Source: Ailanthus altissimus
Taxonomy: Eukaryota > Streptophyta > Magnoliopsida > Sapindales > Simaroubaceae
Length of the DNA stretch: 64,000 bases
NCBI GenBank assembly: GCA_946807835.1
Contig: OX327703.1
Location: 6,517,501-6,581,500, forward strand
Direction of reading: 5' to 3'
Shown here in pieces: positions 34,101 through 47,147 of this stretch. A model generated the notes under the pieces. It had not been told where the DNA came from and made no database searches. It was given only the letters and a program-made list of their open reading frames with translations. The position numbers and the translations under genes were made by a program. How positions within the stretch are numbered: position 1 is the first letter of the stretch; each line of letters starts with the position of its first letter.

Positions 34101-36025
34101 TTGATAAAATCATTGGTTGAATTATCAATATGCAAATACGACAACATTAATTAAAATCAAAATATTACTATATTTAATTTATATTTCTATGTTATATATA
34201 TTTTATTCTTTCTATTTTTATTTATAACATTTTGTATAAATAGAACCCATATATAAAGAAGAGTAAAGTTTTAATTCCTTTCATATTATCAATTTTTTCA
34301 TGATAGCGGAACTAATTCAATAGTGAGTTTAAAAGTCGATTTAACTATTTAGATTAAAATAAACACCATGTGATGAAGAGCATGTTTAATTAATTTGTCA
34401 ACTTTATTTTTTCTTAATTTAAAAATAAATTATTCTACAATGCTAGAAGATTTTAACGGTATTGATAATTGGTTAATAATTATCCGGTAGATTAATATTA
34501 ATTTAACAGTATCCATTAGATTAATAATCAAATATCATCACTCTTAATTCTCTGATTTCATCTAACGATTCAAATTATTTTTGATATTATACTAAAACTT
34601 TAATTCGAGTATTATAAAATGTCCCTTAAAAAGAAACACAAAACAATTTGCCAAACCATAAGATAGCTACCAACCACCACCATTGGAGTTAGGAAACGCC
34701 AGCCATCATGTACCACACATTTCCACAACCATTTCATCGCCAAAAATGCAAAATTCAGGTGAAAACCGCCACTCAAGCCACTACAAATCACGTGTTCTTT
34801 ATAGCAAGTTGTACTTCACGGCTACCACCATTCAATTCCTTGATGTGCGTACTGCACTTCTAGGTAGTCATCGTCACCGTTGGACATATCGATTACTGAA
34901 AACATTAACAAATAGGCTCAACCGTCGCTTCTTTTTCATTTTCTTTCCAAAATTGTTGTTTCTTTTTTTTTTATCAATAAATAAATTTCTTTATTTTAAT
35001 TCTAATTTTTGATTCAGATCATCGATCTATTTAAATCATAAATCATAAAAAAATGATTAAGAAAACGAAAAGAAAGATTTGTATTTATTATCGCCTTCAT
35101 TACCGCCCCTTTTGTAGATATCGATGGTATCTACAACCATTAACACCATCATGATCGCAATCATCAAGTCTTTGTTTATTTACAATTCAAGACATTGATT
35201 ATTTGCAAGCTACTACTTGTTAGTATCCCGAAATAATAGTCAATTACTGTTTTAGCCCTATAAATTCATTATTATATAGCATCTAAATTTATGTAATTTA
35301 GCATTATGATTGTGCAGGATTAGTTATTGATTATTTTGCTCCTTAAAAAAAAGAATAGGAGGAAGGAAAGAGATGGTCTGTAGCTTTTGGTTTAGGGTGG
35401 GAGAATTTGGTTTTTTTTTTGGACTAAAATAAAAAAAGTAATTTTATTAAAAAAAAAAGAGAAAATTAAATTTAGGATGATGGGATCAAAAAGAAAAAAA
35501 ATCTATCAAAATTTTTTAAGTTAAAAAAGTTTTATGACAAGGTTCTTTTTTATGACAAGGTTGTAGGAAGGCATTGTGATAAGTTCATAAGAAGAAAATT
35601 TTCCGTGATAGACATAGGAAAGCCTTATAACAAATTCATAAGAAAAAAGGAAAAGTTTGCCACTAAGATATGCAATATCAAGTTGGAATTTTAAACTAGA
35701 ATGATAAGAATCAAATAAATTGTTTGAGAAATTGATTATTTAAATTTTAGTATGCATGGCAACACTAATCAAAATTTGTTAAGGTATCAAGCCAGGTTAT
35801 TTAGTTTGACATCTTTATAACATCAATTAAGTCACAGTTTTGATATTCTTTTTTGACTTTATGCTCAATGGAGGACATAATTAACAAAATAAATAATAAC
35901 ACATAAGATTAATACACCAATAAATATTAAAAAAATAAACTAATCAATAAAACACAAGATATACGTGGTGTTGCTCATAAATACTTGTTAATATATTTTA
36001 TGGTATATGCATGTGATTGTGTCCA
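31117..36025. other. 4.9 kb AT-rich region without recognisable gene
   Basis: No conserved coding block is seen on either strand. At about 32373-32465 and 32468-32560 two imperfect direct copies share AACACTCAAATCAATGTTTAT and AGTATTTATT blocks. A 109-codon plus-strand frame at 34683-35012 lies in a slightly GC-richer patch but shows no family motif. Around 35530-35680 a few TATGACAAGG and TTCATAAGAA(G/A)AAA repeats recur. Confidence 0.5.
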
Positions 36026-37378
36026 TGTTGAAAATTTTAAATTATGTCCAATATACAATACGCAGCGGAATAAAAAAATATAATCAACATATACACACTA
36101 TAATTGAATCAAAAATGGTACTAGAATCGAATACATACTCTTATAGACGATTTGGTGAAAATTGTTGAACTTTGAAGCTTGTTGAGCTCACAATAAAGTT
36201 ATCTCTTGAACAATTCTAGACACCAACGTTTGGTGGGATTATAGTAGTTAGAATGGCAGCCTTTGATATATATTTCATGCAAGAATCAAAACAAATTCAA
36301 TTCTCGAATTGGTTTAAGCATCAAATGTATTTTGGGGACCTAAATGCAATATTTTAAAAGTTATATTTTCTCTCTTTGTTTTTGCACGATTTTTTGAATT
36401 CAAAATTCAATCTCACTATAAATAAAACTCATTTCATTTGTTATAAGAAGTCTAAACTTCTTAAGTAACCACATGTCCTTCATTAAGGCATGTGTTGCCA
36501 TGCAATACCATGCATGAGTGACAAATAGTACTTATATTATCCATGCAAACACATTACATGGATGACATTTATCACAAGAATGTCCATGCATGCTACCATT
36601 TGTCACAAATGGCCATGCATGGATGCCATGTGTGCATTTGTACTTTTCTATGCATTAGAGACCTATTTACAATATATGCAAACTATATTTTCACTTTTCA
36701 AATAGGTCTTAAAACATATCTTGCTTTTCAAAACTTTTTTGGATTGATCTGTAAGATTCGTACTGCTACCCCAGTGTTCAACAAGTACACTTCATATTGT
36801 GAGACTCTCTAGGTTTACCTCCGTTTGTCTTACGAAACATTTTTACAAGTTCGTAAATAATGTCCTATACACATGTTACGGATATTACAAAATAGAACGA
36901 TGGACCATACAAGTTGAAGTCAACTATATTTGTATAATTTCTTCGTCATCTATATTTGGGAGGAGCAGAGATATAGATTATGGCTATCAAATCTCTATAT
37001 GGTCATTCGTGAACTTATCTCCAGATACTTATTTTCGTAAATAGTATCCGCAAACTTCTTTACAATATTGTGTAATCCTAATAGAAAACTCTTTTTTTAG
37101 GTTAAAACTTATGGTCACAAGACATTCTGAAATATGGTTTTACAATATCTGGATATACAAGTCACCCATATGAGCTGACGGATCCCATATTTATATACAT
37201 CAGACTCCATAAGCATCGGACCATATCCAACAACTCTCAGTAGTTAAACCATGAAAGGTCTCTGACATATGTGGAACTAAAGTATGGTGGTGACTCGCAA
37301 GCCCACCCTGGCCCTCTGGTCAAAGGATCACGAATATTATTCAACTCAAAAAGATCCTCTATTGATAACTTTATGGGA
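36026..37378 (-). repeat. copia-type LTR sequence, left part (split by Athila-like element)
   Basis: The plus strand begins TGTTGAAAATTTTAAATTATG and continues with a CAATACGCAGCGGAAT block. That is the complement of the common CCGCTGCGTATTG block near the end of copia LTRs. The sequence runs without a gene up to the edge of the Athila-like element. 48720-49200 is the probable continuation. No second LTR copy or coding part is present. Confidence 0.4.
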
Positions 37379-38457
37379 TGTTCATAAACACAATAAAATG
37401 CATATTTGTTAAGAGATTCAGTCACCATTTAATGTCACTAATTTTAGCATTTTTGTATTTTTAAACTTGAAATAAAGTGTTGTCCTTAAATTGTGATTAA
37501 TGAATGTTATTTGCACAAGTTTAGTAAAATAGACGTAACTCTCAATGTAGAAATAAAAATGAAGAAATTCTTAAATCTAGAGTAACATAACTCAATATTA
37601 CACAAACTTTTAAAACAGTTAAGAAGAAAAATCAATTATTTTATGGGCCAAAATTAGGATACAACAGAACTGGATTACAACTTCTGCTTAGCTTGACCCA
37701 CCTTACGTATTTAGACTGTATTTCACAAAATACATACCCAATCAGTATAATTCTTGAATTGTGAAATACTGACTCAATTATCAACAACTGATATATTGAT
37801 AATAAAATCCAAAGCAGTCGTTATCATAAAGAAAATCATATTAGAAATCGGTAAAAGATTTGTTGGCTGAAATCTGACGTATCTTTGGTATTTTGTCCAT
37901 ATCTCATTGGATACTCATCTAAATTGCATGAACCTTGTGGCTGTGAAAAGTAGAAACAAAATAATACAACTTTCATGTCTACCACAAATGCTACGTCGAT
38001 AATTTTTATTGTAAAATAGGTGAAGAAGTGGGTGGTCTAACATCATGTCCATATCTCATTAGATAACTTGTATAGATGAATATGGTTTGCGATAATATTT
38101 GCAAAGAGTTTAGTCATATCAAATACATGTATTATCAAATGTGCTATATTTTATATATCTTCCAATTGATTGTTTAGGATGTGAAACTTTCAATTAAGTT
38201 ATGAATATTAAATCAAAGTATAGAATAGATTTATAAAGCATAATTGTGATTCTCGAATCCTTACTTACATCATCACAAGACTTCTCCCTTAATTTATATA
38301 CAATTCTATTTCATCCCTATAAATCAATTAGTTAATTTTCTCATTTGTTATTGTTTTAATATTTTTATTTTATTAACCTATTTTGCCAAAAGTTTCCTTG
38401 TGGGATCGGCACCTCAATCTATACTGCGATAGCCATATTACATTTTGGGCATAAACA
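37379..38457 (+). repeat. 5' LTR of the Athila-like element, internally deleted
   Basis: About 1.08 kb. It aligns with both ends of the 3' LTR (47148-48719) and the solo LTR (8884-10432) but lacks about 495 bp equivalent to 47825-48320. The join lies near 38060-38070. Its start reads TGTTCATAAACACAATAAAA and its end GGGCATAAACA. Confidence 0.88.
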
Positions 38458-38462
38458 AAATT

Positions 38463-38480
38463 TGATGCTATTACCGGGAA
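38463..38480 (+). other. primer binding site, tRNA-Asp type, mutated
   Basis: TGATGCTATTACCGGGAA, six bases after the LTR, matches the tRNA-Asp-complementary TGGCGCCGTTGCCGGG of Athila/Tat elements, apart from G-to-A and C-to-T style changes. Confidence 0.75.
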
Positions 38481-38606
38481 GGCATATTAGTAAAAATTAG
38501 GTCGCATTTATCAATATTAAAGCTATAACTTTGTACATGTACCTTTTTTTGGGTAAAATTTTAGTTCTTAAATTTATTTCCTTTGTTATAATTTATTTTA
38601 TTGTTT

Positions 38607-39185
38607 ATGGTTGGTTCTATCACCTAACTTAGTTTTTTTTCTTTTGTATTTTTATTTTATTTTGCATGGTTGGTTCTACCACCTAACTTAGTTTTTTTTT
38701 TCTTTTATTCATTTGTTGTATTTTGTAGTTTATTTTTTTTTGTTAATTTGTTGTATTTTATTTTATTTATATGGTTGGTTCTACCACCTAACTTAGTTTT
38801 TTTTATTTATTCATTTATCATATTTTATAGTTTATTTTCTTTTATTTATTTATTATAATTTACAATTCATTATCTTTTGTTTATTTATTGTATTTTCTTT
38901 TATTTTTTATGGTTGGTTCTACCACCTAACTCTTTTTATTTATTGTTGTATTTTATTTCACTTCTTGTATTTTATTATGCAACCACGTTCATTTTTTCCT
39001 TCCTTTATTTATTATGCTTTGTTCTACCACTTAACTTAGTTTATTTATTTATTTTATTTTATTTTTATATTTCATGGTTGGTCTTACCACCTAGTTCGTT
39101 TTATTTCTTGTTGTATTTTATTTCACTTCTTGTATTTTATCTCATTTTTATGGCTGGTTTTATCACCTAGCTCATTTTATTTTTC
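38607..39185 (+). repeat. seven-copy leader repeat of the Athila-like element
   Basis: Variants of ATGGTTGGTTCTACCACCTA occur at 38607, 38666, 38771, 38909, 39014, 39074 and 39150. Each is followed by a T-rich tract of varying length (TTTATTTTATTTATT type). Spacing ranges from about 59 to 138 bases. The array fills the untranslated leader between primer site and gag. Confidence 0.9.
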
Positions 39186-39204
39186 TTTTGTTCACTTTGT
39201 TAGG

Positions 39205-40330
39205 ATATATGCATCGACTTAGAGACAAACAAGGAAGATTTGTGAGAGAAATATAACTAGAACCACCACCACAATTTGTAAAGGAAGAGAATTCACCATC
39301 TAGTTCATCTTGTAATTCCGACACAATAAGTCAGCACGAGGATAACCCTGTTAGGATCCTAAAAGAATACTTGCACCCTACTCGCACAACATACCATCAT
39401 ACATTATATTTTCACCTAACACACTACATTTAGATTTTAAATCTGAAATGATACAACTTCTACCCACTTTTCATGGTCTAGATAGTAAAAATCCTTATGT
39501 GCATGTTAGGAAATTTAAAGAGGTAGTGGTCACATTCCATAGCTAACTCGAAGCCATAAACATTGTTGGACTTAAAGTTTTTTTCCTTTTTCTCTGAAAG
39601 ACAAAGTAAAGAGTTGGCTATACTCTTTGAGGCCAAGGTCTATAAGAACTTGGGCAAAAATAACTCAAGCATTTTTCAATAAATATTTCTCACAATACAA
39701 AACTAATGGTTTAAAAAGAAAATTTTCTTTCTTCTCTAAAAGAGATAGTAAAACCATGTATCAAGCTTGGAAAAGGTTTAATGAGTTGTTAAATTTGTTC
39801 CCTCACCATGGGTATAAAAATTAGTGCTTAGTTAGCTATTTTGATGAAGGACTCACAATTAGAGAGGGTCAATTTATTGAGATGATATATAATGGGGAGT
39901 TCCTTCACAAAAATCTTGAGGAAGCCATAGAATTCCTTAATGACTTAGTTGAAAAAGCTTATTTATGAACTGGACCTAGTGCTACTGAAAGTACAAATAG
40001 GTCACGAACTAGTGGATTTTTTCATCTTAGGGAAGAGACCTTAAAGCCTAGTTAAGGGCATTAACTAAGAAATTATAGGCCTTAAAAATCAATGATAGAA
40101 GGGTCTCCCACATGATTGATAGGTTTAAGTCACATGATGTTTATTTTATTTGTGGAGAAGCAAAACACTTAGCTTAAGATTGCCCCACTTATAGTAAGAT
40201 GAAAGAGATATATAAGGAACAATGTAATGCCCTAGGGATGTACAAGAAGCCTTATTCACCCTACTCTAAAAGTTATAATCTTGGCTGGAGAAACTACCCA
40301 AACTTTAGTTGAAAATTTGACTAACAAGCC
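39205..40330 (+). pseudogene. Athila-like gag, broken
   Basis: A start MHRLRDKQGRFVREI near 39210 leads to RILKEYLHPTRTTYHHT, then LLPTFHGLDSKNPYVHVRKF near 39460. FPFSLKDKVKSWLYSLRPRS and WKRFNELLNLFPHHGY (39590-39823) are hallmark Athila/Tat capsid blocks. EGQFIEMIYNGEFLHKNLEE continues to about 39960. The zinc-finger and tail region is readable near 40150-40310 as ICGEAKHLA, CPTYSKMKEIYKEQCNALGM and SKSYNLGWRNYPNFS. Several stops and frame changes disrupt it. Confidence 0.85.
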
Positions 40331-41035
40331 AACAACCATTGAAAACAATAACAACAAGCACTCAAGTCTTATATTGTACCCTAATATAATGCATGACAAA
40401 CTAAGAGTCCTTTAGAGGACACATTACAAGCATTTATAGAGGCAAAAAATAAGACTAATAAACAAATTGAAATAATTCGTGCACATGTGGTAAACGAAAA
40501 CAAAGAAATCAATAGTCAAATCATTAAACTGACCAATGCCTTAATTGTACAAAAGTGAGGTAAGTTTTTATTTGAACCTCAATCCAATCCAAAAGGACAA
40601 TTCATGGCATAAGCCTCTACTTTAGATGCACAAAATCTTACAGAAGTCAATGCCATTACTACTCAAAGTAGTAATATTGTAAGTAAGCCTACTTATCCAA
40701 CCAACACATCTATAAGTAGTAAATACGCCCCCTTGAAAAAGAAGCCATAGTTAAAAAAGAGTCCGAAAATAAGTCTTCAATCCCAGTGCCTTTTCCCCAA
40801 GCTCTTTGACCTATTGGGAAAAATTCAAAAATTTAAAGTGAGATTTTAGAGCATTTGAAATAAGTTAAGATTAATTTTCCTTTGTTGCATTTGATTAAAC
40901 AGGTTCTAACTTATGCCAAAGTTATTAAAGATCTGTGCAATATCAAAAGAAAATACCATGTAAAGAAAACTATATTTTTGGCATAGCAGGTAAGTGTAGT
41001 GATTGAACAAAAGACACCATCCAAGTATAAAGACT

Positions 41036-41442
41036 TAGGATTTTTCACAATCTCCTGCCAAATTGGGACACATAAGTTTGGTTAAGCTTTGTTGGACTTA
41101 GGAGCAAGTGTAAATTTGATACCTTATTCTATTTACTTATAATTGGGACTTGGTGAGATTAAACCTACATCTGTAGTCTTATAATTAATTAACCGATCAA
41201 TTAACAAACCACGAGAAATAGTAGAAGATGTTTTGTCACAAATTGATAAAATCTATTACCCTATTGATATTTTTATTTTAGATACTCATTCTATAGTTAA
41301 CATAAAGTCTAAAATCCCTCTAATTTTAGGGAGACCTTTTCTTGCCACTGCCAACACTTTTATTAATTGCAAAAATGGTTTAATGAAATTATCTTTTGGG
41401 AATATGACTCTTGAGGTGAACATTTTCAATATTGAAAAGTAA
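41036..41442 (+). pseudogene. Athila-like aspartic protease, broken
   Basis: TISCQIGTHKFG-stop-ALLDLGASVNLIPYSIY carries the active-site block as D-L-G where the family has D-L-G or D-S-G (ALLDLGASVN is usual in this clade), preceded by a stop. The open part 41233-41442 reads YPIDIFILDTHS and IPLILGRPFLATANTFINCK, the flap and C-terminal block. It would process Gag-Pol. Confidence 0.85.
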
Positions 41443-41883
41443 CCACGAGAGGAAGACAAATGCTATCATTTATATATAATAGACACACTTGTAGTCAGGA
41501 AAGATTATAAAAACCATGACTCTGATTCTTTAGAAAACCTCATTAATTTTAATTTTGAAGAATTGTGTTATCCTGATGAAACAACTAATGTATTTAGTAT
41601 TTTTGACTTACAAGACAAAGGGACTCGATTTTTGTAGCCATGCTTTAAAGATGTTGCCACGAGAGAAAGAGAGAGACCGAAACTATCAAACCTCAAGACA
41701 CTATAAGTTGAGCTTTCTTCACTGTCCAAAGGTTTGAAACATGCATTCTTGGGACCAAATGATACCTTTCCTTAGACCATAATTGATGTTAAAAGTATTT
41801 CTCCATTAAAATGCTCCTGTAGAATTCATTTAGAGAAAGGTGCCCAACCCTGTAGAGACCCTTAAAGAAGGCTTAACCTAATA

Positions 41884-43195
41884 ATGAAAGAAGTAGTAAA
41901 GAAAGAGGTCATGAAACTATTAGATGTAGGTATAAACTACCCAATTTCTGGTAATCAATGGGTAAGTCCAACTCAAGTAGTTCATAAGAAATTTGGGGTT
42001 ATTGTTGTGAAAAATGAGAATAGAATACCTATTCTAACTAGAGTAGTAAGTGGTTGGCGAATGTGTACTAATTATAGAAAATTAAACACGACTACTAGGA
42101 AAGACAACTTTCCATTGTCTCTTATCTACCAAATTTTAGAACGTGTAGTTGGACATCCCTCTTATTGCTTTCTTGATGGGTATTCAGGATATGACTAGAT
42201 TGAGATAGCTATAAAAGATAAAAATAAAATAAAACTACTTTTACATGCCCTTTTGGTACTTATGCTTTTAGTAAAATGCCATTTTGATTATGTAATGCAT
42301 TAGCTATTTTTCAACGTTGTATGCTGAGTATTTTCTCTGATATGGTTAAAAATTGCATAAAATTTTTTATGGATGATTTAATTATTTTTTATCATTCTTT
42401 TGATTCATGTCTACTTAACTTAAAAGCTATTTTGAATAGGTGTGAAGAAAAAGGACTTGTGCTAAATAGGATAAATGTCACTTTATGGTATCTTCAGGGA
42501 TTGTTTTAGAGTACATTATGTCTAAAAGAGGGATAGAGGTTGACAAGGCCAAAATTAAATTAATCTCTAAATTACGTACACTAAAAATGGTAAAGGATGT
42601 TCAATATTTTCTTGGACATGCTGGTTTTTATAGGAGGTTTATACAAATTATTTTTACTATATCTAGACCATTGTGTAACCTTCTGCTAAAAGATGCTAAA
42701 TTTATATTGACATAAGAGTGTGAAGAGGCATTCCAAACATTCATTGCCAAACTCACCACCGCTTCTATTATACAATTATTGGATTGGAACCTCCCATTTG
42801 AGATTATTTGTGATGCAAGTAACTATGTTGTATGACTAGTTCTTGGGCAACGAAGGAAAGGGAAACCCTTTGTTGTCTATTATGCTATTAGGACTTTGAA
42901 TGATGATCAAATGAATTATTTTACTACTGAAAAAGAACTATTAATTGTTGTTTTTGCCTTAGACAAATTCCATTCGTATTAGATTATTTCACCTATTATT
43001 ATTTTTACTGACTACACAACCTTTAAGTACCTTCTTTCTAAGAAGAATGTTAAAGCCGGTTTAATTAGGTGAAATTTTCTTTTGTAAGAATTTGATCTAA
43101 TCATTAAAGACAAGTAGAGTGTTGAAAATATTGTTGTGAATCATTTATCCCACCTTGAGTTCAATAACTCTATTGATGTTCCACCTATTTGAGAT
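41884..43195 (+). pseudogene. Athila-like reverse transcriptase and RNase H, broken
   Basis: MKEVVKKEVMKLLDVGINYP, WVSPTQVVHKKFG and GWRMCTNYRKLNTTTRKDNF start the RT, followed by SYCFLDGYSGYD and a stop. After frame changes CPFGTYAFSKMPF and then FMDDLIIFYHSFDSCLLNLK at 42360-42420 give the catalytic F-M-D-D. VDKAKIKLISKLRTL and VQYFLGHAGFYRRFI end RT. RNase H follows from about 42720: LPFEIICDASNYVV, VVYYAIRTLNDDQMNYFTTE, KELLIVVFALDKFHSY and TDYTTFKYLLSKKN, ending near ENIVVNHLSHLE. At least six stops or shifts. Confidence 0.92.
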
Positions 43196-43259
43196 GATTT
43201 TCCTAATGAACATATTTTTACTATAAGTCAACTACCTTGGTATGCATATATCGTCAATT

Positions 43260-44537
43260 ATTTAGTTTGTGGAGAAGTTCTATCTAATTGGAGTGTACAA
43301 GATAAGTGTAAGTTTTTGGTTGAGGTATGTAGTTTTTATTAGGATGATCCGTATCTTTTCAAATATTACCCTGAATAAATTATGAGACGTTGCATTCCTG
43401 AAAGTGAAGTTAGTTATATCTTAAATGTTTGCTATAGTGTTGCTTGTAGTGGTTATTTTTCTATGAAAAATACAGCTGCAAAAATTTTACAGTGTGGTCT
43501 TTACTGGTCTACCTTGTTCAAAGACACTAACAATTTTTGTCATTCCAATGAAAGATGTCAAAAGTTAGTTATTGTATCTTGAAGACATATGAAGCCTCTT
43601 AACCATATACTTGTTATCGAGATATTTGATTGTTGGAGGTATCACTTTTATGGGCCATTTTTCCACATCTTTTGGATACCTTGACATTTTTCTAGCTGTT
43701 GACTATGTATAAAAATGGATGAAAGCTATAGCTTGTCATACTAATGATAACACAACTACAGTAAAGTTCTTAAAAGAAAATGTGTTATCTAGGTATGATA
43801 CACCACGTGTCATCATTAGTGACAAAGGAACACATTTTTGTAATCATTCTTTTGAAGCTTTGATACACATGTATAATGTTCTTCATAAAGTTTTCACTGC
43901 GTATCATCTGCAGATAAATGATAAGCCAAGCTAGCAAACAGAGAGTTTAAACAAATTCTGGAAAAAGATGGTTAACTTAAATCACAAAGATTGGTTTCTA
44001 TGCCTTTCTAATGCATTATAGGCATATTGTATCGCATACAAAACCATTTTAGGAATATCTCCATACTGACCTGTCAATGGGAAAGCTTGCCATTTACCTA
44101 TTGAGCTAGAATATAAAGCTTATTGGGCTGTCAAAGCCCTTAACTTTAATTTGAGTGCTGCAAGTCTTCATAGAAAGTTACAATTATAAAAAATAGAAAA
44201 GCTATAAAATGATGCATATGACAACTCAATGATTTACAAAATTAAGATAAAAGTGGCTCATGATAAATAGATCTCAAGGAAACACTTCAAGGAAAATCAA
44301 TGAGTTTATCTTTATGATTCTCAATTGCATTTACACCATGAAAAGTTGAGATCTCGATGGATTGGTCAATTTATGGTAAAGCATGTTTTTCCAATGATGT
44401 TGTCAAAATCGAAGACCCCACTAATGGGCGAATTTTCAAAATGAATAGACAACGGTTGAAAAGCTACGTGAAAAAGGTAAATTACTTTATGTACTTAGCT
44501 GAGATCCCTCTTGTGGAACCTGTCTATCATCCTTGAT
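43260..44537 (+). pseudogene. Athila-like integrase, broken
   Basis: The 43382-43582 frame gives the zinc-binding part: RRCIPESEVSYILNVCYS, TAAKILQCGLYWSTLF and CHSNERCQKL. The core continues with HILVIEIFD, then KFLKENVLSRYDTPRVIISD and KGTHFCNHSFEALIHMYNV (43740-43880), with FTAYHLQINDKPS where relatives have TAYHPQTNGQAE, so the region around the catalytic E is altered. PIELEYKAYWAVKALNFNL (44095-44150) and LAEIPLVEPVYHP (about 44496-44535) end the protein. Confidence 0.9.
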
Positions 44538-47147
44538 CAGGTTTAATCTCTTTATACCATATTTTACATTTTGTCTACATTTTATATTTTGACTTTTGTT
44601 TTTTTTTTTGCATGTTTTTCTTCTTTCTCTTTTCTCTTTGGCGTGATTTTCTTTCTCAGTCAAGTGGTAGATACGGTACTCTATGGCTATTAAAGTTAAA
44701 TTTTCAGTTCCTTAAAAAATAGTCCCCCAAACCGTGCATTCATCCCTCATCTTTTTCTCATTTTTTCAAAATGGATATTATCCTTGCCAACCTTCAAAAG
44801 TGTTTTCCTTCACTGTCTTAAAATTCTCTACTTAATATTTAGAAAGCACGGTGTGAAAGATTAAGACTATTAATGTTGAGAAATATCCCTGCGGATATTT
44901 GTTAGTTAATCAAAGCCACCGTTCGATTACCTGGTGAGTTTGAAAATAATTTTGTTTCTTTTATGTCTGGTCTTGGAAGAAGCTTTTATGTCAAAAGGCG
45001 AAGAGCAAAATAGTTATAAGTCTGTCATAAATGTGCTCGATGAAATTGTAATCGGAGTTATCGTTTTTTAGGATTTACATTTAGAAATCGAGAAAATAAA
45101 ATTCATTTCATTAAGGATGGACTGAGTACAGAATCTTTGGATGATTTCTAGTGACTCTTGAGACGCATTCTTGTGGGTTTGTGCAATGTGAACTTCTCGA
45201 TTTATGGAACAAATTAAAAAATAAACATCAATAATATAGTCTTATGGATTTGACTCTAAAAATCTTATTTACTAATTTATAAGAAAATTGGATGAGAAGC
45301 TTATCCCGAATCCATAAAGGGCATTTAAGTTGTTACTGGACATAAAACTAGAGGAAGATGTGATCCACAATCACAACTATCTGTACATACTCATGTGTCT
45401 TAATTTCAAGCTTTGTTTTTTTATAAAAAGTAGGGCTACTCACATAGATATCTTAAATTCAAATCTTTTGGTTAAATAATGCATGTGGGTTATTATCTTT
45501 GAATTTTTGTGTTCTATTTTCAAATCTCTTTTGACAAACTATCAAGTTACCAAAATCAATGTTATCATTTTATACTCTATAAATACAGCACCTTATTTTT
45601 TTAATTTTCATATATTGAGATCAAGGTGAGTGTAGATATAGAGAAAAACTCAGTTCGACGATTTTGAAATTTATGTGTAGTTTATAGATTTAATCATGAG
45701 AAAAAAAAAGTATTTGTAGAGGTAGCAAACAATCTAGGAAAAATATTAGCTGCAAGAAAAATCTATTTGATATATAGAAAGGGTAGCCTTAGATTAATGA
45801 GGTGTATGTCAACAGCTGCACATTTATGAAGAAGTCAAGTTTTAGGTATTATTCCTATTGCTTTAGTCGTGGGAAACCTAACTGAAAAAATAATAGGGGA
45901 AGAATTATGAGTCTCATCCATGCATGAACGTATAGCTAGAATGCTTTACTATGCAGACGCTTTTATTACTTTACTATGTGGTTTTGGTATCTTTACTATG
46001 CAGACGCTTTTATTGCTTTACTATGCAGAATGTCAGAGTAAGAAGTTTTTTTCTAACTTTTAAAATATATTTTAACTAATTTGTTATTTTATTTTATATA
46101 TCATGCATTGTTGTTTATTGCACGTAGTCTTGGTAATTCTTCTATAAAAGAATTTGTTTTTCTGCTTAAGTATGATTTTAAAATTGTTTAGTTTGAATCA
46201 CTGTTTCTATTTAGGTTACTAAAGAATGGCTTCTAAAATATGTTTTAGCACAATACTAAGTCTTATGGTAAGATGAATGATTCAATTTATATAGCCAAAG
46301 AATTCTTATATTTAAGTATATATTTTTCTAATCTTAGATATCTTTTGTGAGTAAGTGAAAAGGTTGAGAAAATAACTTACGAACTTTCATTGATATTATG
46401 AATTAGTTAATTTTTGTTTAGATTGAAATTATTCAAATTAAGGAATAAGTTAGTTGCGTAGCTAAAAGACGATTTAAAGTGAATTTTTAAATTGTGTGTA
46501 ATATATTTTGGTGAGAAATTATTATTTTTATTTTGTAATGCTTCCTTATATTCTTTGAAAAAAAAATACAAAACAAATGAAAAACAAAATACAAGAAAAA
46601 GAAAAAGAAAGAAATGAAAAAAAAGAAGGATCAATTCAGTTTAATAAAGCCTTCATTCAATTTTAAAAAATAAATATTTTGTAAGGCAGTTTTCTCAACA
46701 AGTTATATTTGTAATAGTCTTATAAGACAATTGAAGTCCTAAAGTTGGTGCGTGTCAAGAATGATTGATTTCTAAACGATTAATTTTTTTATCTTTGAAT
46801 CAATGTTAGTTTGTATGTTTGTCCTTAAAATTGACTTTTGCTTGAGTATTAACTATTTTTTAACTCCATGGAAGAAATCATAACCCTTTAAACAGTCATA
46901 CACTTGTGAGAATATAGAGTTGAGGCTTTTACTTGGAGAAATTCTTAAGGCTATATATGTGTTGTGATTTATGGTAAAAAGGTTACGGTTTAGTTCGCAC
47001 ACACATAATTTTGAAAGTTATTATTGAACAAACCATAATAGCAATAGTAATCTTGAATTGGCTTTTTGTTTGAAAAGCTTAAGTAGTTTTGCATATTTTA
47101 TTTACGATTAAATTGCTAGAGACTAGGAATAAACTGGGTGCGGGCTG
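44538..47147 (+). other. post-pol region of the Athila-like element (env-like slot)
   Basis: About 2.6 kb lies between the end of pol and the 3' LTR. Athila elements often carry a degenerate env-like frame here. I see no long open frame and no clear membrane or signal segment. CHKCARWNCNRSYRFLGF is readable near 45020-45080. A short repeat CTTTACTATGCAGACGC occurs at 45944 and 45991, with a partial third copy at 46016. The polypurine-like AAACTGGGTGCGGGC is at about 47131-47145. Confidence 0.6.

Noticed and set aside
34683..35012. 109-codon plus-strand frame
   Set aside because: No recognisable domain, T-rich tail encoding FFFIFFPKLLFLFFLS; probably chance.
38670..39170. Two long F/L/Y-rich frames that look like membrane proteins
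   Set aside because: They are translations of the T-rich leader repeats of the Athila-like element.
38607..39185. Regularly repeated motif that might suggest a CRISPR-like array
   Set aside because: Spacing is irregular, spacers are T-rich and similar to each other, and the context is a plant retrotransposon leader.
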